Of a DNA stretch of 64,000 nt, positions 17,374 through 26,157 are shown piece after piece. Both the position numbers and the translations under genes were made by a program. How positions within the stretch are numbered: the first letter of the stretch is position 1; every line of letters begins with the position of its first letter. The notes beneath the pieces were generated by a model. The model searched no databases. It saw nothing but the letters and a program-made list of their open reading frames with translations, and was not told the DNA's origin. The stretch is from Terriglobus albidus (lineage in GTDB: Bacteria > Acidobacteriota > Terriglobia > Terriglobales > Acidobacteriaceae), in the NCBI RefSeq assembly GCF_008000815.1, contig NZ_CP042806.1:682001-746000 (forward strand), read 5' to 3'.

Positions 17374-17763
17374 ATGGCTGAAACCGCAGGCACCTCGAAG
17401 GCCGCGCTGTGGACTGGGCGCATCCTCATCTGGATTCCCTCACTCTTTATCCTCTCGGGCGGCATCAACACGCTCCGCCACGCTCAGATGGTGATCGACG
17501 GCCTCAAGCAGTTCGGCTATCCCATGAGCATCCTTCCCTACATGGGCACTGTGGCTCTGCTCGGCGGCCTGCTGGCGCTGATTCCGGTCACCGAAGTGTT
17601 GGGCGTGATCCTGCTCACGGCCTACCTCGGTGCAGCTGCCCTCACCCACCTGCGGGCGGAACAGGCAATCTGGTACATGCCTGTTCTCTTCGGCGCCATA
17701 CTCTGGATTGGCCTCTACCTGAAAGAGCCTCGCGTCCGCGCGGTCTTTCCCCTCAACCGCTAG
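17374..17763 (+). CDS. DoxX-like small membrane protein (first of three)
   Basis: A 129-residue integral membrane protein with four hydrophobic segments in the DoxX-like/DUF4267-type pattern: ILSGGINTLRHAQMVIDGLKQFGYP, then LLGGLLALIPVTEVLGVILLTAYLGAA. Relatives are tied loosely to redox balance, but no function is established. AAAGGAGA precedes the ATG. The TAG stop codon at 17761-17763 forms the first three bases of the repeat element copy that follows, so the original C-terminus may have been reset by the insertion. Similar proteins are encoded at 47592 and 48990. Confidence 0.8.
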   Translation: MAETAGTSKAALWTGRILIWIPSLFILSGGINTLRHAQMVIDGLKQFGYPMSILPYMGTVALLGGLLALIPVTEVLGVILLTAYLGAAALTHLRAEQAIWYMPVLFGAILWIGLYLKEPRVRAVFPLNR

Positions 17764-17865
17764 AGCATTTTTCTGTAGGTGTAATGCAGGGTTTGTGCAT
17801 GTATGGGCGTTTTCCGCAATGAAAACGCCGCTGCACGCTCCTCTCGGAATGCCCAGCAACATCTA
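17761..17865 (-). repeat. Inverted-repeat element R, copy 4 (inverted, worn)
   Basis: Opposite orientation to copies 1-3: the TGTAGGTGTA side comes first. The far end has decayed (CAGCAACATCTA in place of the AGGAAAAATGCTCTA arm). The central GGGCGTTTTC...GAAAACGCC hairpin is intact. Confidence 0.8.
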
Positions 17866-18230
17866 GAGATATCGACATATAGAGATAGCCCATGCCCGGG
17901 TCCCCATGTCCCCAGGAGACATCCTCCAAGTCAGCGCAGTCCAAAGAAAAAATGACGCGAATGAGTCCCCTCATCCGCGTCCCAGGACACACCTTGGAAC
18001 TTCTTTATGGGCTCTTCCTTCCTCTTTCCCTCTTTCGAGGCAGGAAAATGCGATTCATGAGATTGCGGAACTGACTCGTAGGGTTGTACTTACGAGCGAC
18101 CACAAACACACATGCCGACGGCCAGAGGCAGACACGAGTTCATTCTCAGAAAAAATGATCGAGCCGATTGATTTTGGCAGCTGCCATTCAAAGAGAGGGG
18201 CGCCTTGCGGGCTCTTGGTAGCGATAAACG
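17866..18230. other. Intergenic stretch without recognised gene
   Basis: This is about 365 bases between the worn repeat copy and the promoter region of the DUF2975 gene. Short open frames here lack ribosome sites and family similarity. It contains scattered A-rich runs; nothing else is recognised. Confidence 0.5.
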
Positions 18231-18291
18231 CTATTTATTTATCGTTATTCGATAAATAAATATTGACAAAGACGCTCTAGCGTCTTACTGT
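18231..18291 (+). promoter_or_regulatory. Promoter and two dyads upstream of the DUF2975/XRE pair
   Basis: An AT-rich inverted repeat (TATTTATTTATCG...CGATAAATAAATA, 18231-18262) is followed by TTGACA at 18263-18268 and TACTGT at 18286-18291, 17 bases apart. The spacer holds a second dyad, GACGCTctAGCGTC. This is a strong sigma70-type promoter with likely repressor sites; the XRE protein of the operon is the natural candidate (inference). Confidence 0.65.
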
Positions 18292-18330
18292 TTCTTTCGT
18301 GGTGCTGGTAGATCTACGGAGGTATCGTTC

Positions 18331-18858
18331 ATGGATTCCGAACTCGAGAGAAAGCTGCAAAGGATTCGGTCGTTCAGCCAGGTTTTCAGGCGGATTTGCC
18401 AGGGAGCGTTGCTTGTCATGTTCCTGCTGTTGCTCGCCTGTATCGCCGGCATCTGCATTGGAAGGGGTGGAATCGTCCGTGCATTCGATATCTCGATCCC
18501 GTTGAGCACGTTGAGTGGATATCAACGCATCCTTATGGCTGTGGTTGCGGTGCTTGCGATCGCTGTTCCTATCAAAGGGCTGTATCACCTGGAACGGTTA
18601 TTTCGGAACTATACGGAAGGCAAGATCTTTACCGTTGCATCCGCTGGGGAGATCCGGCAATTGGGTATAACCGCTCTTCTGTGGGCCGCGGCCAATCTTA
18701 TATGGATTGCCGCTGCAGTGGTCTTAACCGAGCGGCGCCTTCCTCATTCCTTCTACTTCCGCATGGACTCAATCGCCATTGGCGTGACGGTCATCGTGAT
18801 CTCGTGGCTGATGGAGATGGCTGCGGCGATGCGCGAAGAAAACGAACTGACCATCTGA
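18331..18858 (+). CDS. DUF2975 four-helix membrane protein
   Basis: A 175-residue integral membrane protein with four predicted helices (~25-45, 68-86, 110-131 and 147-167). The block LYHLERLFRNYTEGKIFTVASAGEIRQLG is the typical DUF2975 motif. GGAGG precedes the ATG. Family members are almost always followed by a small XRE regulator, as here (22 bases downstream), and are thought to work with it in an unknown signalling role. Function is otherwise not established. Confidence 0.85.
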   Translation: MDSELERKLQRIRSFSQVFRRICQGALLVMFLLLLACIAGICIGRGGIVRAFDISIPLSTLSGYQRILMAVVAVLAIAVPIKGLYHLERLFRNYTEGKIFTVASAGEIRQLGITALLWAAANLIWIAAAVVLTERRLPHSFYFRMDSIAIGVTVIVISWLMEMAAAMREENELTI

Positions 18859-18880
18859 TCTGGCCGAAGGAGCGTTTGCA

Positions 18881-19132
18881 GTGCCAATTGTTGTCAATGT
18901 CGATGTGATGCTTGCCCGCCGGAAGATGAAGCTGAACACTCTCGCCGAACGAGTGGGCATCACGCCACAGAACCTCTCGGTCCTGAAAACCGGCCGCGCA
19001 AAAGCGATCCGGTTCAGCACGCTGGAACTGCTGTGTGAGGTTCTCGAATGCCAGCCTGGAGATCTGCTCGCGTTTGAAAAGTCACCCGCGAGTTCCACTT
19101 CTGAGGAAGAAGAAGAACTCGCTGAGCTTTAG
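18881..19132 (+). CDS. XRE (YozG-like) helix-turn-helix regulator
   Basis: This 83-residue DNA-binding protein is the constant partner of DUF2975. The helix-turn-helix is LAERVGITPQNLSVLKTGRAKAIRFSTLELLCEVLECQPGDLL. The GTG at 18881 has GAAGGAG eight bases upstream. The C-terminus is an acidic tail (TSEEEEELAEL). It probably represses its own operon through the dyads at 18231-18291 (inference). Confidence 0.88.
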   Translation: MPIVVNVDVMLARRKMKLNTLAERVGITPQNLSVLKTGRAKAIRFSTLELLCEVLECQPGDLLAFEKSPASSTSEEEEELAEL

Positions 19133-19212
19133 CAGTTATCGATGAATTCGGACGCTTTACTCTGGATGCCCGTTCATTGCATCGCAAAGGATGGAATATC
19201 TGGGGTGAACCA

Positions 19213-19393
19213 TTCGAGCGAAGCTCGAACCGGTGGGAGCCGTGGGCTTTAGCCCACGGTCTCTTTGCCCCAACAAGAAAATGGGCTTTAGCCCTGGGCC
19301 TTTCCTCGCGGGCGAAGGAGAACCCAGGGCTAAAGCCCATTTATTTTTGAGCCTTTATCAGCGGGCTGAAGCCCGCTGCTCCCGCCAGTCGTA
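19213..19393. repeat. Composite palindromic repeat family 2, copy 1
   Basis: Terminal arms CGAACCGGTGGGAGC and GCTCCCGCC enclose a row of hairpins (CGTGGGCTTTAGCCCACG, ATGGGCTTTAGCCC with its mate, and AGCGGGCTGAAGCCCGCT). A shorter copy with the same ends is at 43219-43386 and a fragment is at 34982-35060. It fills most of the 361-base gap between the XRE gene and the convergent serine hydrolase gene; no gene is seen. Confidence 0.75.
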
Positions 19394-19493
19394 GCCATGC
19401 TCTGGCTATCTCGATGCGTCCTGGCGAGGTACTTCCCCAATCCATCCCGGGGCAACCCTATTCAACGAGTCCCCGCCTTAACGCCCCAACTTT

Positions 19494-20978
19494 TTAACTC
19501 TTCCTCGGCCGCGTAAACACAAACGGCTTCACTGTCCGTTCCAAAGGAATCGAAAGCTCCGTCACCTTACCTTGAGCATCGAGATGGAAGCTTGCTGTCA
19601 GCCGGCCCGTAAATGGATCGCTCGCCACGAAGGTGTCGTAGTTGTAATGGCGGAAGTGCAGTGTCAGAGCGTCGAAGTGAAGATCGAGAACGTCTCCCTC
19701 TACCGTCATAGACACCTTGCCAAACGCCGGATGAAACCACTCTCCCGCATATGCAGAAAGCGGCAGCGATGTGGGCGCATGAGGCAGACGTCCTGCTTCG
19801 AATGCCGCATCAGCTTCTGCGCTTTTCTTCCTCGCGGTATCGATGTTCTGCTTGATCGCATCAATCCGGTCGTGAAACGGAAGATTGAGATAACGGCTCA
19901 GAAAGTTCTCCGCTACTGCTTTCGGTAAGGCCGTCTCAGCGTTGTTCAGTACCACGATGGCCGTATGCTTCTCCGGAATCAGAGCTACCATCGCGGTGAA
20001 TCCATTGATCGAGCCGTCGTGTAAAAGCAGGCGATATCCCGCGCGGTGCTCGATGATCCAACCCATCGCGTAGCTGAGATCACCGTCAGCAGAGATAGCG
20101 CGGTGAATTTGCGTGAACTGCTTTGGTGAAAGCACCACCTTCCCGTTCGCTGTGCCGTCTCCCATATGAAAGGCAAGGTATTTCAACATGTCGTTCACCG
20201 ACGAGTTCACTGCTCCGTTCGGGCCGATGCCGAAGGATTGATAGTCGTAAAACGGGATGGGCGCAGCCGTATCGTTTGTAACTTCGTGTGGCGTGGCGAA
20301 GTCAGGGCTCTGCTGTATCTCGCGCGCAGAGGAATTCGAGTGCGTCATGTCCAGCGGCACAAAGATGCGGTCATGAAAGAGCTGCTCCCAGCTTGTGCCA
20401 TTCGCATGGCCGGCGAGATAGCCGGCCACCACATACATCAGATTGTTGTACTGGAAGGTTTCGCGGAAGGTGTGATTCGGTTCCAGATAGCGCAGACGCT
20501 GGATAAACTCGTCGGGAGTGAGATGGGTGCTGTAGCGGATGAAGTCATGCCGCGAAAGTCCAGACCGATGTCCCAGCAGATCGCGCGGCGTAATCAGCTG
20601 TGTCGCAATGGGATCGTAGAGCCGAAAACCTGGCAGGTACTGCGTGACCGGTGTATCGAAGTCGAGCTTGCCGTCATCGACCATCTCCGCTACGGCCATT
20701 CCGGTAAACGACTTCGTGATCGACCCGATATCGAAGAGCGTGTCGGCGTCGACTGGCTGCGGCGAGCCTGCGCGGCGAACGCCATAACCCTTCACCAGCA
20801 CAACCTTGCCATCGACAAGAATGCCGACGGCCACCCCCGGCGCATGAAACGCGCTCATTGCGTGCGCAACGTCAGCATCGACGGTAGAAACATCGAATGC
20901 AGGCCCGGAGACCTGACCAGGCAGCAAAACAGAGCAAACAGCAAGCAGGCAAAGAGTGACGACGCGAGAAAGCTTCAT
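19494..20978 (-). CDS. Secreted serine hydrolase, beta-lactamase class C fold
   Basis: This exported penicillin-binding-protein-like hydrolase has 494 residues. A signal peptide (MKLSRVVTLCLLAVCSVLLPGQ) is followed by the class C domain with the nucleophile motif S86-I-T-K89 and Y177-N-N179. A C-terminal domain (from ~390, SLPLSAYAGEWFHPAFGKVSMTVEG) is of the DUF3471 kind. Such proteins are esterases or D-amino-acid peptidases more often than true beta-lactamases. The gene is divergent from a PadR regulator. A TACGTA-N4-TTCGTA site lies just upstream of its start, shared with the hydrolase at 33478. Confidence 0.88.
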   Translation of the reverse strand: MKLSRVVTLCLLAVCSVLLPGQVSGPAFDVSTVDADVAHAMSAFHAPGVAVGILVDGKVVLVKGYGVRRAGSPQPVDADTLFDIGSITKSFTGMAVAEMVDDGKLDFDTPVTQYLPGFRLYDPIATQLITPRDLLGHRSGLSRHDFIRYSTHLTPDEFIQRLRYLEPNHTFRETFQYNNLMYVVAGYLAGHANGTSWEQLFHDRIFVPLDMTHSNSSAREIQQSPDFATPHEVTNDTAAPIPFYDYQSFGIGPNGAVNSSVNDMLKYLAFHMGDGTANGKVVLSPKQFTQIHRAISADGDLSYAMGWIIEHRAGYRLLLHDGSINGFTAMVALIPEKHTAIVVLNNAETALPKAVAENFLSRYLNLPFHDRIDAIKQNIDTARKKSAEADAAFEAGRLPHAPTSLPLSAYAGEWFHPAFGKVSMTVEGDVLDLHFDALTLHFRHYNYDTFVASDPFTGRLTASFHLDAQGKVTELSIPLERTVKPFVFTRPRKS

Positions 20979-20988
20979 GGGTACTTCC

Positions 20989-21004
20989 TACGTATCATTT
21001 CGTA
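20989..21004 (-). promoter_or_regulatory. TACGTA-N4-TTCGTA site A, upstream of serine hydrolase
   Basis: TACGTATCATTTCGTA lies 10 bases upstream of the hydrolase ATG. The same 6+6 bases with a different 4-base spacer occur at 26976 and 33437, in front of the hydrolase remnant and the second intact hydrolase. Probably a common repressor site. Confidence 0.55.
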
Positions 21005-21052
21005 GTTTGGTTCCGTACGGTATGAATCATTCTCCAAATAGTCGCTTGCCTG

Positions 21053-21078
21053 CTTAACTCTACATATGTAGAGTTAAG
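21053..21078. promoter_or_regulatory. Perfect 26-bp palindromic operator before PadR
   Basis: The two 13-base arms meet at CAT|ATG, with core CTACATATGTAG, and are exact complements. The site ends three bases before the PadR ATG at 21082, so a bound dimer would block the start of the gene. Autoregulation by PadR is likely (inference). Confidence 0.7.
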
Positions 21079-21081
21079 GGC

Positions 21082-21381
21082 ATGAAGCTGCGCAGCTCAC
21101 CGCAAACCACCATGGTTCTTGCCGAGTTTCTTACTTCCAGAGAGGAGTGGAGGTATGGCTACGATATCAGCCGCAACACAGGGCTGAAGTCAGGGACGCT
21201 CTATCCCATCCTTATGCGGCTCGCCGACCATGGATTATTGCAGACAAGCTGGGCGCAAGGAGAGGACGGCAAACCACCGCGACACATGTACAAACTCACC
21301 CGCAGCGGTATCCGCTACGCGGCTTCACAGGTGGAACCTGGTGTTTCCCGGTCTCTCGTCAAACCAGCCTTTGAGGTGTAA
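21082..21381 (+). CDS. PadR-family transcriptional regulator
   Basis: A 99-residue winged-helix regulator: VLAEFLTSREEWRYGYDISRNTGLKSGTLYPILMRLADHGLLQTSW is the PadR DNA-binding core, followed by the wing (PPRHMYKLTRSGIRYA). It lacks a long C-terminal dimerisation helix and belongs to the short PadR type. It is divergent from the serine hydrolase and lies seven bases before the membrane protein at 21389, so it probably controls both. A decayed piece of a close relative lies at 27415-27527. Confidence 0.88.
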   Translation: MKLRSSPQTTMVLAEFLTSREEWRYGYDISRNTGLKSGTLYPILMRLADHGLLQTSWAQGEDGKPPRHMYKLTRSGIRYAASQVEPGVSRSLVKPAFEV

Positions 21382-21388
21382 ACAGCCG

Positions 21389-22075
21389 ATGACGATCCTT
21401 CGCAGAGTTGCACGCAACATCGCCGGTTATGTTGTCCAGCATGCCTCTCCAGGATGGAAAGAGTGGGCGGAGGGCCTCGGTCGCGAGCTTGACTTCATCG
21501 AAAGCGACTGGCGCGCTCTCAGATGGGCCGTCAGCAGCCTCCCGGTGCTCCTCGATCGCAGGCCGCGTGCCATTCTCTCCTCTGCCGATCTTGAGATTGC
21601 GGCACAGAAGTTTGCCTCGCAAAAACGCTATCGTGTGAATGATGTCTGGTTGGCCAATAATAAGGACTGGCTCGTGTGGGTAGGTCCGCTGCTTTCATGC
21701 CTCATTCAGCTTCTTACAGAGCACACCAGGTATTGGTCTGCAAACTGCGTTGCGCTTCCCGGTCTCATCATTCTTTTGACTCATGGAGTCCTCCATCGCA
21801 AACCGTCGTCCGTCCCCGACCGGGACGATACCGCAGGCATGGTTCAGTTCTACAAGAAAGAACTCGAACGCTTCTGCAATGTAAGTTTCTGGTTCTATTT
21901 TGTTGGTTTCCTATCAGTTGGCCTCGGCTACTCGCTGATGGTTGGGGTAATCGGGAAGTTAATTCTGGGCCTCTTCTGGACGGTAAACCTCTGGATCATT
22001 GCGTGGAAGTATCGGAACGACAGCAGGCATCTGCAACAGATCGAACGCTTGACCGGGGATGATGTGTCCGCCTGA
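21389..22075 (+). CDS. PadR-linked membrane protein, function unknown
   Basis: This 228-residue protein has a soluble N-terminal part (~1-95, HASPGWKEWAEGLGRELDFIESDWRALRWAVSSL) followed by three or four hydrophobic segments (~95-115, 118-135, 160-185 and 187-205) and a charged tail. The N-terminal block resembles small proteins encoded beside PadR regulators in Acidobacteria. The ATG at 21389 is seven bases after the padR stop. The frame is open further upstream, but only as a shadow of padR. No enzyme motif is seen. Confidence 0.65.
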   Translation: MTILRRVARNIAGYVVQHASPGWKEWAEGLGRELDFIESDWRALRWAVSSLPVLLDRRPRAILSSADLEIAAQKFASQKRYRVNDVWLANNKDWLVWVGPLLSCLIQLLTEHTRYWSANCVALPGLIILLTHGVLHRKPSSVPDRDDTAGMVQFYKKELERFCNVSFWFYFVGFLSVGLGYSLMVGVIGKLILGLFWTVNLWIIAWKYRNDSRHLQQIERLTGDDVSA

Positions 22076-22205
22076 ATGCGGTGAATTGGCAGATGCCGTT
22101 CTCTGACGGATCCTCGTTCTGCCTGCATCAATTGCGATCCTCCCTGCAAATTGCTGGAGATGTTGACAACACTCCGCGAACCTTGCCCCAGAGGGTAAGC
22201 GGAGA

Positions 22206-24965
22206 ATGCACCTATTTCGGATACTCGTCATCCTGGCCGTCATGTCCACAGCGGTCACCTCCTTAGGGCAGCAGCCATGCACCCGCGGTGTTCGCGTTGA
22301 CGGCCTGGTAACCGATCCCAGCGGAGCCATGGTTCCGGGTGCAACCATACAGGCCTCTACGGGCGCGGTGGCAACGAGTGATCAGACTGGACACTACCTG
22401 CTGCCGTGCCTTTCTCGTTCTTTTACTCTGCAGGCACGCGCGGATGGCTTCGCTCCGCAGACTCTCACTCAGACAGCAAACTCGCAGCAACTTCACCTCG
22501 ATATCCAACTCTCGATTGCTTCAGTGGAGTCTCAGGTGCAGGTCAGCGCCGACGACAACACCGTCGCTCTCGACCCAGGGCGAGGGCCAGGCACCGTCAC
22601 ATTGGACGAGCGAGCTGTGCAGCAACTTGCGGATGATCCAGACGATCTGCTGCGCCAATTGCAGATGCTCGCGTCGCAGAATGGCGGTGATCCCAGCACT
22701 GCGCGCATCACCGTCGATGGATTTCAGAACGCCACCACGCTGCCCCCAAAAGGTTCGATCGCATCGATTCGTGTCAACCCCGATCTCTTTTCCGCCGAGT
22801 ATCGTTGGCCGCCTTACGGTGGAGGTCTTATCGAGATCAAGACGAAGCCTGGTGCTGCGGCGATACACGGAGCCGCATTCTTTACCGGTAGTAATGGAAG
22901 CTGGAATGCGACTACCGCATTTGCACCCTCGTCGACTCCGGCAAGTAAACGCCGCTATGGTTTTGAGCTCAGCGGGCCTATTCTTCCTGGTCGCGGAGAC
23001 TTCTCCGCCGCCCTTGAAAAGCGCGATATCGATGAGTTCAAAGTCGTGAATGCGCAGGTTCTGGCGAGCGACTTCAAGATAAGCCCGTTCCGCCAGACCG
23101 TTCCCACGCCACAGCGCTTATGGGTGGCCTCGCTGCGCAGCGGCTGGCAGCTTGGCCAATCTGACACGCTCACCGGCTCCTTTGCTGCGAATGTGAACAG
23201 TCTCGGTAACCAGGGAGTCAGTGCCCTGGTTCTTCCAGAAGCCGGATACTCCACCATGGCAACTCAATACGAGCTTCGCCTTGCGAATGAGCTTACGCAC
23301 GGCGCAGGCCAACTTCACCAGACCAGGGTTGGACTGTCATCCCGGAGAAGCCAGAACACACCAAATGCGACAACCCCTTCGCTACAGGTGGCGGGATACT
23401 TCACCAGCGGCGGCGCCACAAGCCAGGCCACTGACAGCCGTCGATACACCCTGGAGCTCGATCACGATGCAATGTTCACGAAGGGCAGGAACACACTCAA
23501 GCTGGGCACCCAGAGCCTGGGCATCGTGATTCACAACCATACTCCCGACACTTTCAATGGAGCGTTTCTCTTTGGTGGAGGGAGCGCGCCGGCGCTGGAC
23601 CCTCAGAATGCGACTACGGGACAAACCGTCACCATTGACGGCATGGATCAATACCGCCGCACCTTGCTCGGGTTACCTGGCGGGAATCCCACTACCTATC
23701 AACAGACCAGCGGAAATCCCGAGGTGAACTTCACACAATGGCAAAACGCGCTGTATCTCGAAGAGAACTTCCAGGTCACTCAGCGGCTAACTCTGTCAGG
23801 AGGGTTCCGCTATCAGTTTCAGACCTCACCAGATAGCCTTGCCAACTTCGAGCCTCGGCTCGGCATCGGCTGGTCACCGGATAAGAAATCCACCTGGGTG
23901 ATTCACGCTCGTGCGGGTATCTTTTCGAACTTCATCGACGCGGACACGATTGCGGATGGTTTCAGGCTCAACGGCAGGCGTCAGCAGCAGGTCGTGGTCT
24001 ACTCGCCCGGTTACAGTGCGCCGCTCAACCCGAACTCAGCTTCCATTGCCGTCTCTACCCGGCGGGAGTTTGCGCCGGCGCTCTCGCAGACGACGACCTT
24101 TACCGGATACTTCACCGTTGAGCACACCTTCGCTCACCATTGGCTGGCACGCTCGGCCTTCTATTGGGGAGCCGACTGGAATGCGATCCGTATGCGAAAT
24201 ACTAATGCCCCCATCGTCAGCACAGCCATTGGCGCACCCGCTGATCCAATCGCGGCACTCCGCGCTCCGCGCCCGTATGGCGGCAATGAAAACATTCTGC
24301 GCTATGAGAGCTCGGGGCATCTCGCCGGCAATCTTGTCTCCTTCTCTGTTGAGCAACAGAGCTACAAACGCTTCAACCTGCGTGTGTACTACCGGCATGC
24401 GAACTTTAAAGCGAATGGTGGGGATGGCATCGTCACTCCGCAATCCTCCTACAGCGAACAAGGGGAATCTGCTCGTGCCGACTGGCTGAGACTCAACGGA
24501 GTTTCGTTGATTGGCAGCCTCATCCTTCCTCGCAGGGTCGAGTTAGCAACGGAGCTCGATGCTCACTCCGGCGCGGCATATACCATCACGACCGGAACCG
24601 ATGCAAATGGCGACGGTATCGTGAACGATCGTCCTTCCTATGCTTCTCCGGGGATGTCCGGATCCGTTTATCACACGCGGTATGGCCTGATGACGGCCGA
24701 TACGACCAACGGCAACGTGCCCCGGAACGTCGGCACAATGCCGCCTACGGTCCATCTCGACATGAACCTCAGCCGCGCCTTTACGCTCAATCCAAAAGAC
24801 AAGGAGCACGCGCGAACCATCACCTTCAATCTTCGCGCCGCTAATGTTTTGAACCACGTCAATATAAACGGGGTTGGGACTGTCGTCTCCTCGCCGTCCC
24901 TGGATAAGCCTTACCAGGCGGAATCCGCCAGGCGGCTCGAAGCCGGCGCGCGATTCTCTTTTTGA
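22206..24965 (+). CDS. Short Oar-like TonB-dependent receptor protein
   Basis: A predicted outer-membrane protein of 919 residues with a signal peptide (MHLFRILVILAVMSTAVTSLG), a CarboxypepD_reg domain (VRVDGLVTDPSGAMVPGATIQAST), a region resembling a plug (ITVDGFQNATTLPPKGSIASIRVNPDLFSAEY) and a beta-barrel ending in ARFSF with a terminal aromatic residue. It is 230-275 residues shorter than the receptors at 684 and 4616. Unlike them, it has no recognisable -24/-12 promoter or copy of the 59-bp element. A GCGGAGA ribosome site precedes the ATG. It stands directly before a LytS-type kinase gene (46 bases), which may place it under the same control. Confidence 0.82.
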   Translation: MHLFRILVILAVMSTAVTSLGQQPCTRGVRVDGLVTDPSGAMVPGATIQASTGAVATSDQTGHYLLPCLSRSFTLQARADGFAPQTLTQTANSQQLHLDIQLSIASVESQVQVSADDNTVALDPGRGPGTVTLDERAVQQLADDPDDLLRQLQMLASQNGGDPSTARITVDGFQNATTLPPKGSIASIRVNPDLFSAEYRWPPYGGGLIEIKTKPGAAAIHGAAFFTGSNGSWNATTAFAPSSTPASKRRYGFELSGPILPGRGDFSAALEKRDIDEFKVVNAQVLASDFKISPFRQTVPTPQRLWVASLRSGWQLGQSDTLTGSFAANVNSLGNQGVSALVLPEAGYSTMATQYELRLANELTHGAGQLHQTRVGLSSRRSQNTPNATTPSLQVAGYFTSGGATSQATDSRRYTLELDHDAMFTKGRNTLKLGTQSLGIVIHNHTPDTFNGAFLFGGGSAPALDPQNATTGQTVTIDGMDQYRRTLLGLPGGNPTTYQQTSGNPEVNFTQWQNALYLEENFQVTQRLTLSGGFRYQFQTSPDSLANFEPRLGIGWSPDKKSTWVIHARAGIFSNFIDADTIADGFRLNGRRQQQVVVYSPGYSAPLNPNSASIAVSTRREFAPALSQTTTFTGYFTVEHTFAHHWLARSAFYWGADWNAIRMRNTNAPIVSTAIGAPADPIAALRAPRPYGGNENILRYESSGHLAGNLVSFSVEQQSYKRFNLRVYYRHANFKANGGDGIVTPQSSYSEQGESARADWLRLNGVSLIGSLILPRRVELATELDAHSGAAYTITTGTDANGDGIVNDRPSYASPGMSGSVYHTRYGLMTADTTNGNVPRNVGTMPPTVHLDMNLSRAFTLNPKDKEHARTITFNLRAANVLNHVNINGVGTVVSSPSLDKPYQAESARRLEAGARFSF

Positions 24966-25011
24966 GAGGTATTCGTACAATGAAGACAGACATTCTCAAC
25001 GGAGGTGACCC

Positions 25012-26157
25012 ATGGGTCTCTTCATGAGCAATCTCGAAGCTGCTGTCCCTCCCGCGCTCGATCAGCTCCATTCGTCCACCTCTCCGCCGGCTGGAGCTGC
25101 CGCATTCGACATCAGGGCATGGCATATCGTCGTGCCGATCACGCTCGGCATTACGCTTATCACTGCTTCGGAGTGTCACTCCATCACCTCCATCCCCTCG
25201 CTTCGCTATGGTTTCGTCCTGGCGGGCTGGTGGGGAGCCACCGCTCTGGGGCTGTGGCGCGTGGCGCAATCGAGACCGCAACTCCTTCAACTACGTCCCG
25301 CGGTTCTCGCGGTTCATGCAGCCATCGCTTCCCTTCTCGGCGTTCTCCACCTGTTGCTCATGGCCTGGATGGATTTCCTCTTTCTTACGCCATCGGTCCA
25401 GGCAGCCATCCATCTGACATGGATGCGTTATCTGTATCTGAACCGCTGGGGTTTAGAGATGCTGGTCTACGGATTCATCTTTGGCGTCGCTGCCGTCGCC
25501 AAGCTGCAGTTGCTGGCGCAACGAAACTCAATGCGCTCGCTCGAGCTGCAGAAGGAGCTCTCTGCAGCGCAGCTTCATGCGCTGCAGATGCAGGTCGAGC
25601 CGCACTTCCTCTTCAATACACTTAACGCCATCACTACCCTGGTGGAGCTCGGCCAACAGCAGAAAGCGTCGGCGATGTTAAAGCATCTCAATATCATTCT
25701 GAAGACGACGCTTACACGCTCTGCCCCACAGAAGGTCCCGCTCGCGCAGGAGCTTGAGAATGTCGAGAACTACCTTGCTATCGAGCAGGTCCGATTCTCT
25801 GATCGTCTTCAACTCCAGTTCCGCATTGATCCGTCAGCACTCAATGCCCTGGTGCCAAGTTTTCTGTTGCAGCCATTGATCGAGAACGCCATACGCCATG
25901 GCATCGGTAAGCTCGAGGATGGTGGCGTCATTCAGACCTCCGTTGAAAATCGCAATGGTACCTTGTTGCTCCGTATTCATGACAACGGTCCCGGCCTGAG
26001 TACGCAGACGGCTTCAGGTCACGGCATCGGTCTCAGGAATACCGCGAGCCGTCTTGCTCATTTCTATCCGGATAAATACTCCTTCCAGACAGAACAGGCA
26101 GCGGCCGGTGGATTCCTTGTAAGCATTGCCATTCCCTTTGAGGTGGCAGCGATATGA
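25012..26157 (+). CDS. LytS/YehU-family sensor histidine kinase
   Basis: A 381-residue membrane kinase. Residues ~35-170 form four or five hydrophobic segments. The His_kinase domain follows with the phospho-acceptor H198 in QVEPHFLFNTLN, and an ATP-binding domain (PSFLLQPLIENAIRHGI, DNGPG) completes it. An excellent ribosome site (GGAGGTGA) precedes the ATG at 25012. Its stop overlaps the response-regulator start by four bases (ATGA), giving a coupled two-component pair. The signal is unknown. Confidence 0.93.
   Translation: MGLFMSNLEAAVPPALDQLHSSTSPPAGAAAFDIRAWHIVVPITLGITLITASECHSITSIPSLRYGFVLAGWWGATALGLWRVAQSRPQLLQLRPAVLAVHAAIASLLGVLHLLLMAWMDFLFLTPSVQAAIHLTWMRYLYLNRWGLEMLVYGFIFGVAAVAKLQLLAQRNSMRSLELQKELSAAQLHALQMQVEPHFLFNTLNAITTLVELGQQQKASAMLKHLNIILKTTLTRSAPQKVPLAQELENVENYLAIEQVRFSDRLQLQFRIDPSALNALVPSFLLQPLIENAIRHGIGKLEDGGVIQTSVENRNGTLLLRIHDNGPGLSTQTASGHGIGLRNTASRLAHFYPDKYSFQTEQAAAGGFLVSIAIPFEVAAI

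Noticed and set aside
22076-22205. A sigma54 promoter upstream of the third receptor (TGGCAG at about 22086)
   Set aside because: The -12 half (TTGC) is missing at the required spacing, and no copy of the 59-bp element is present.
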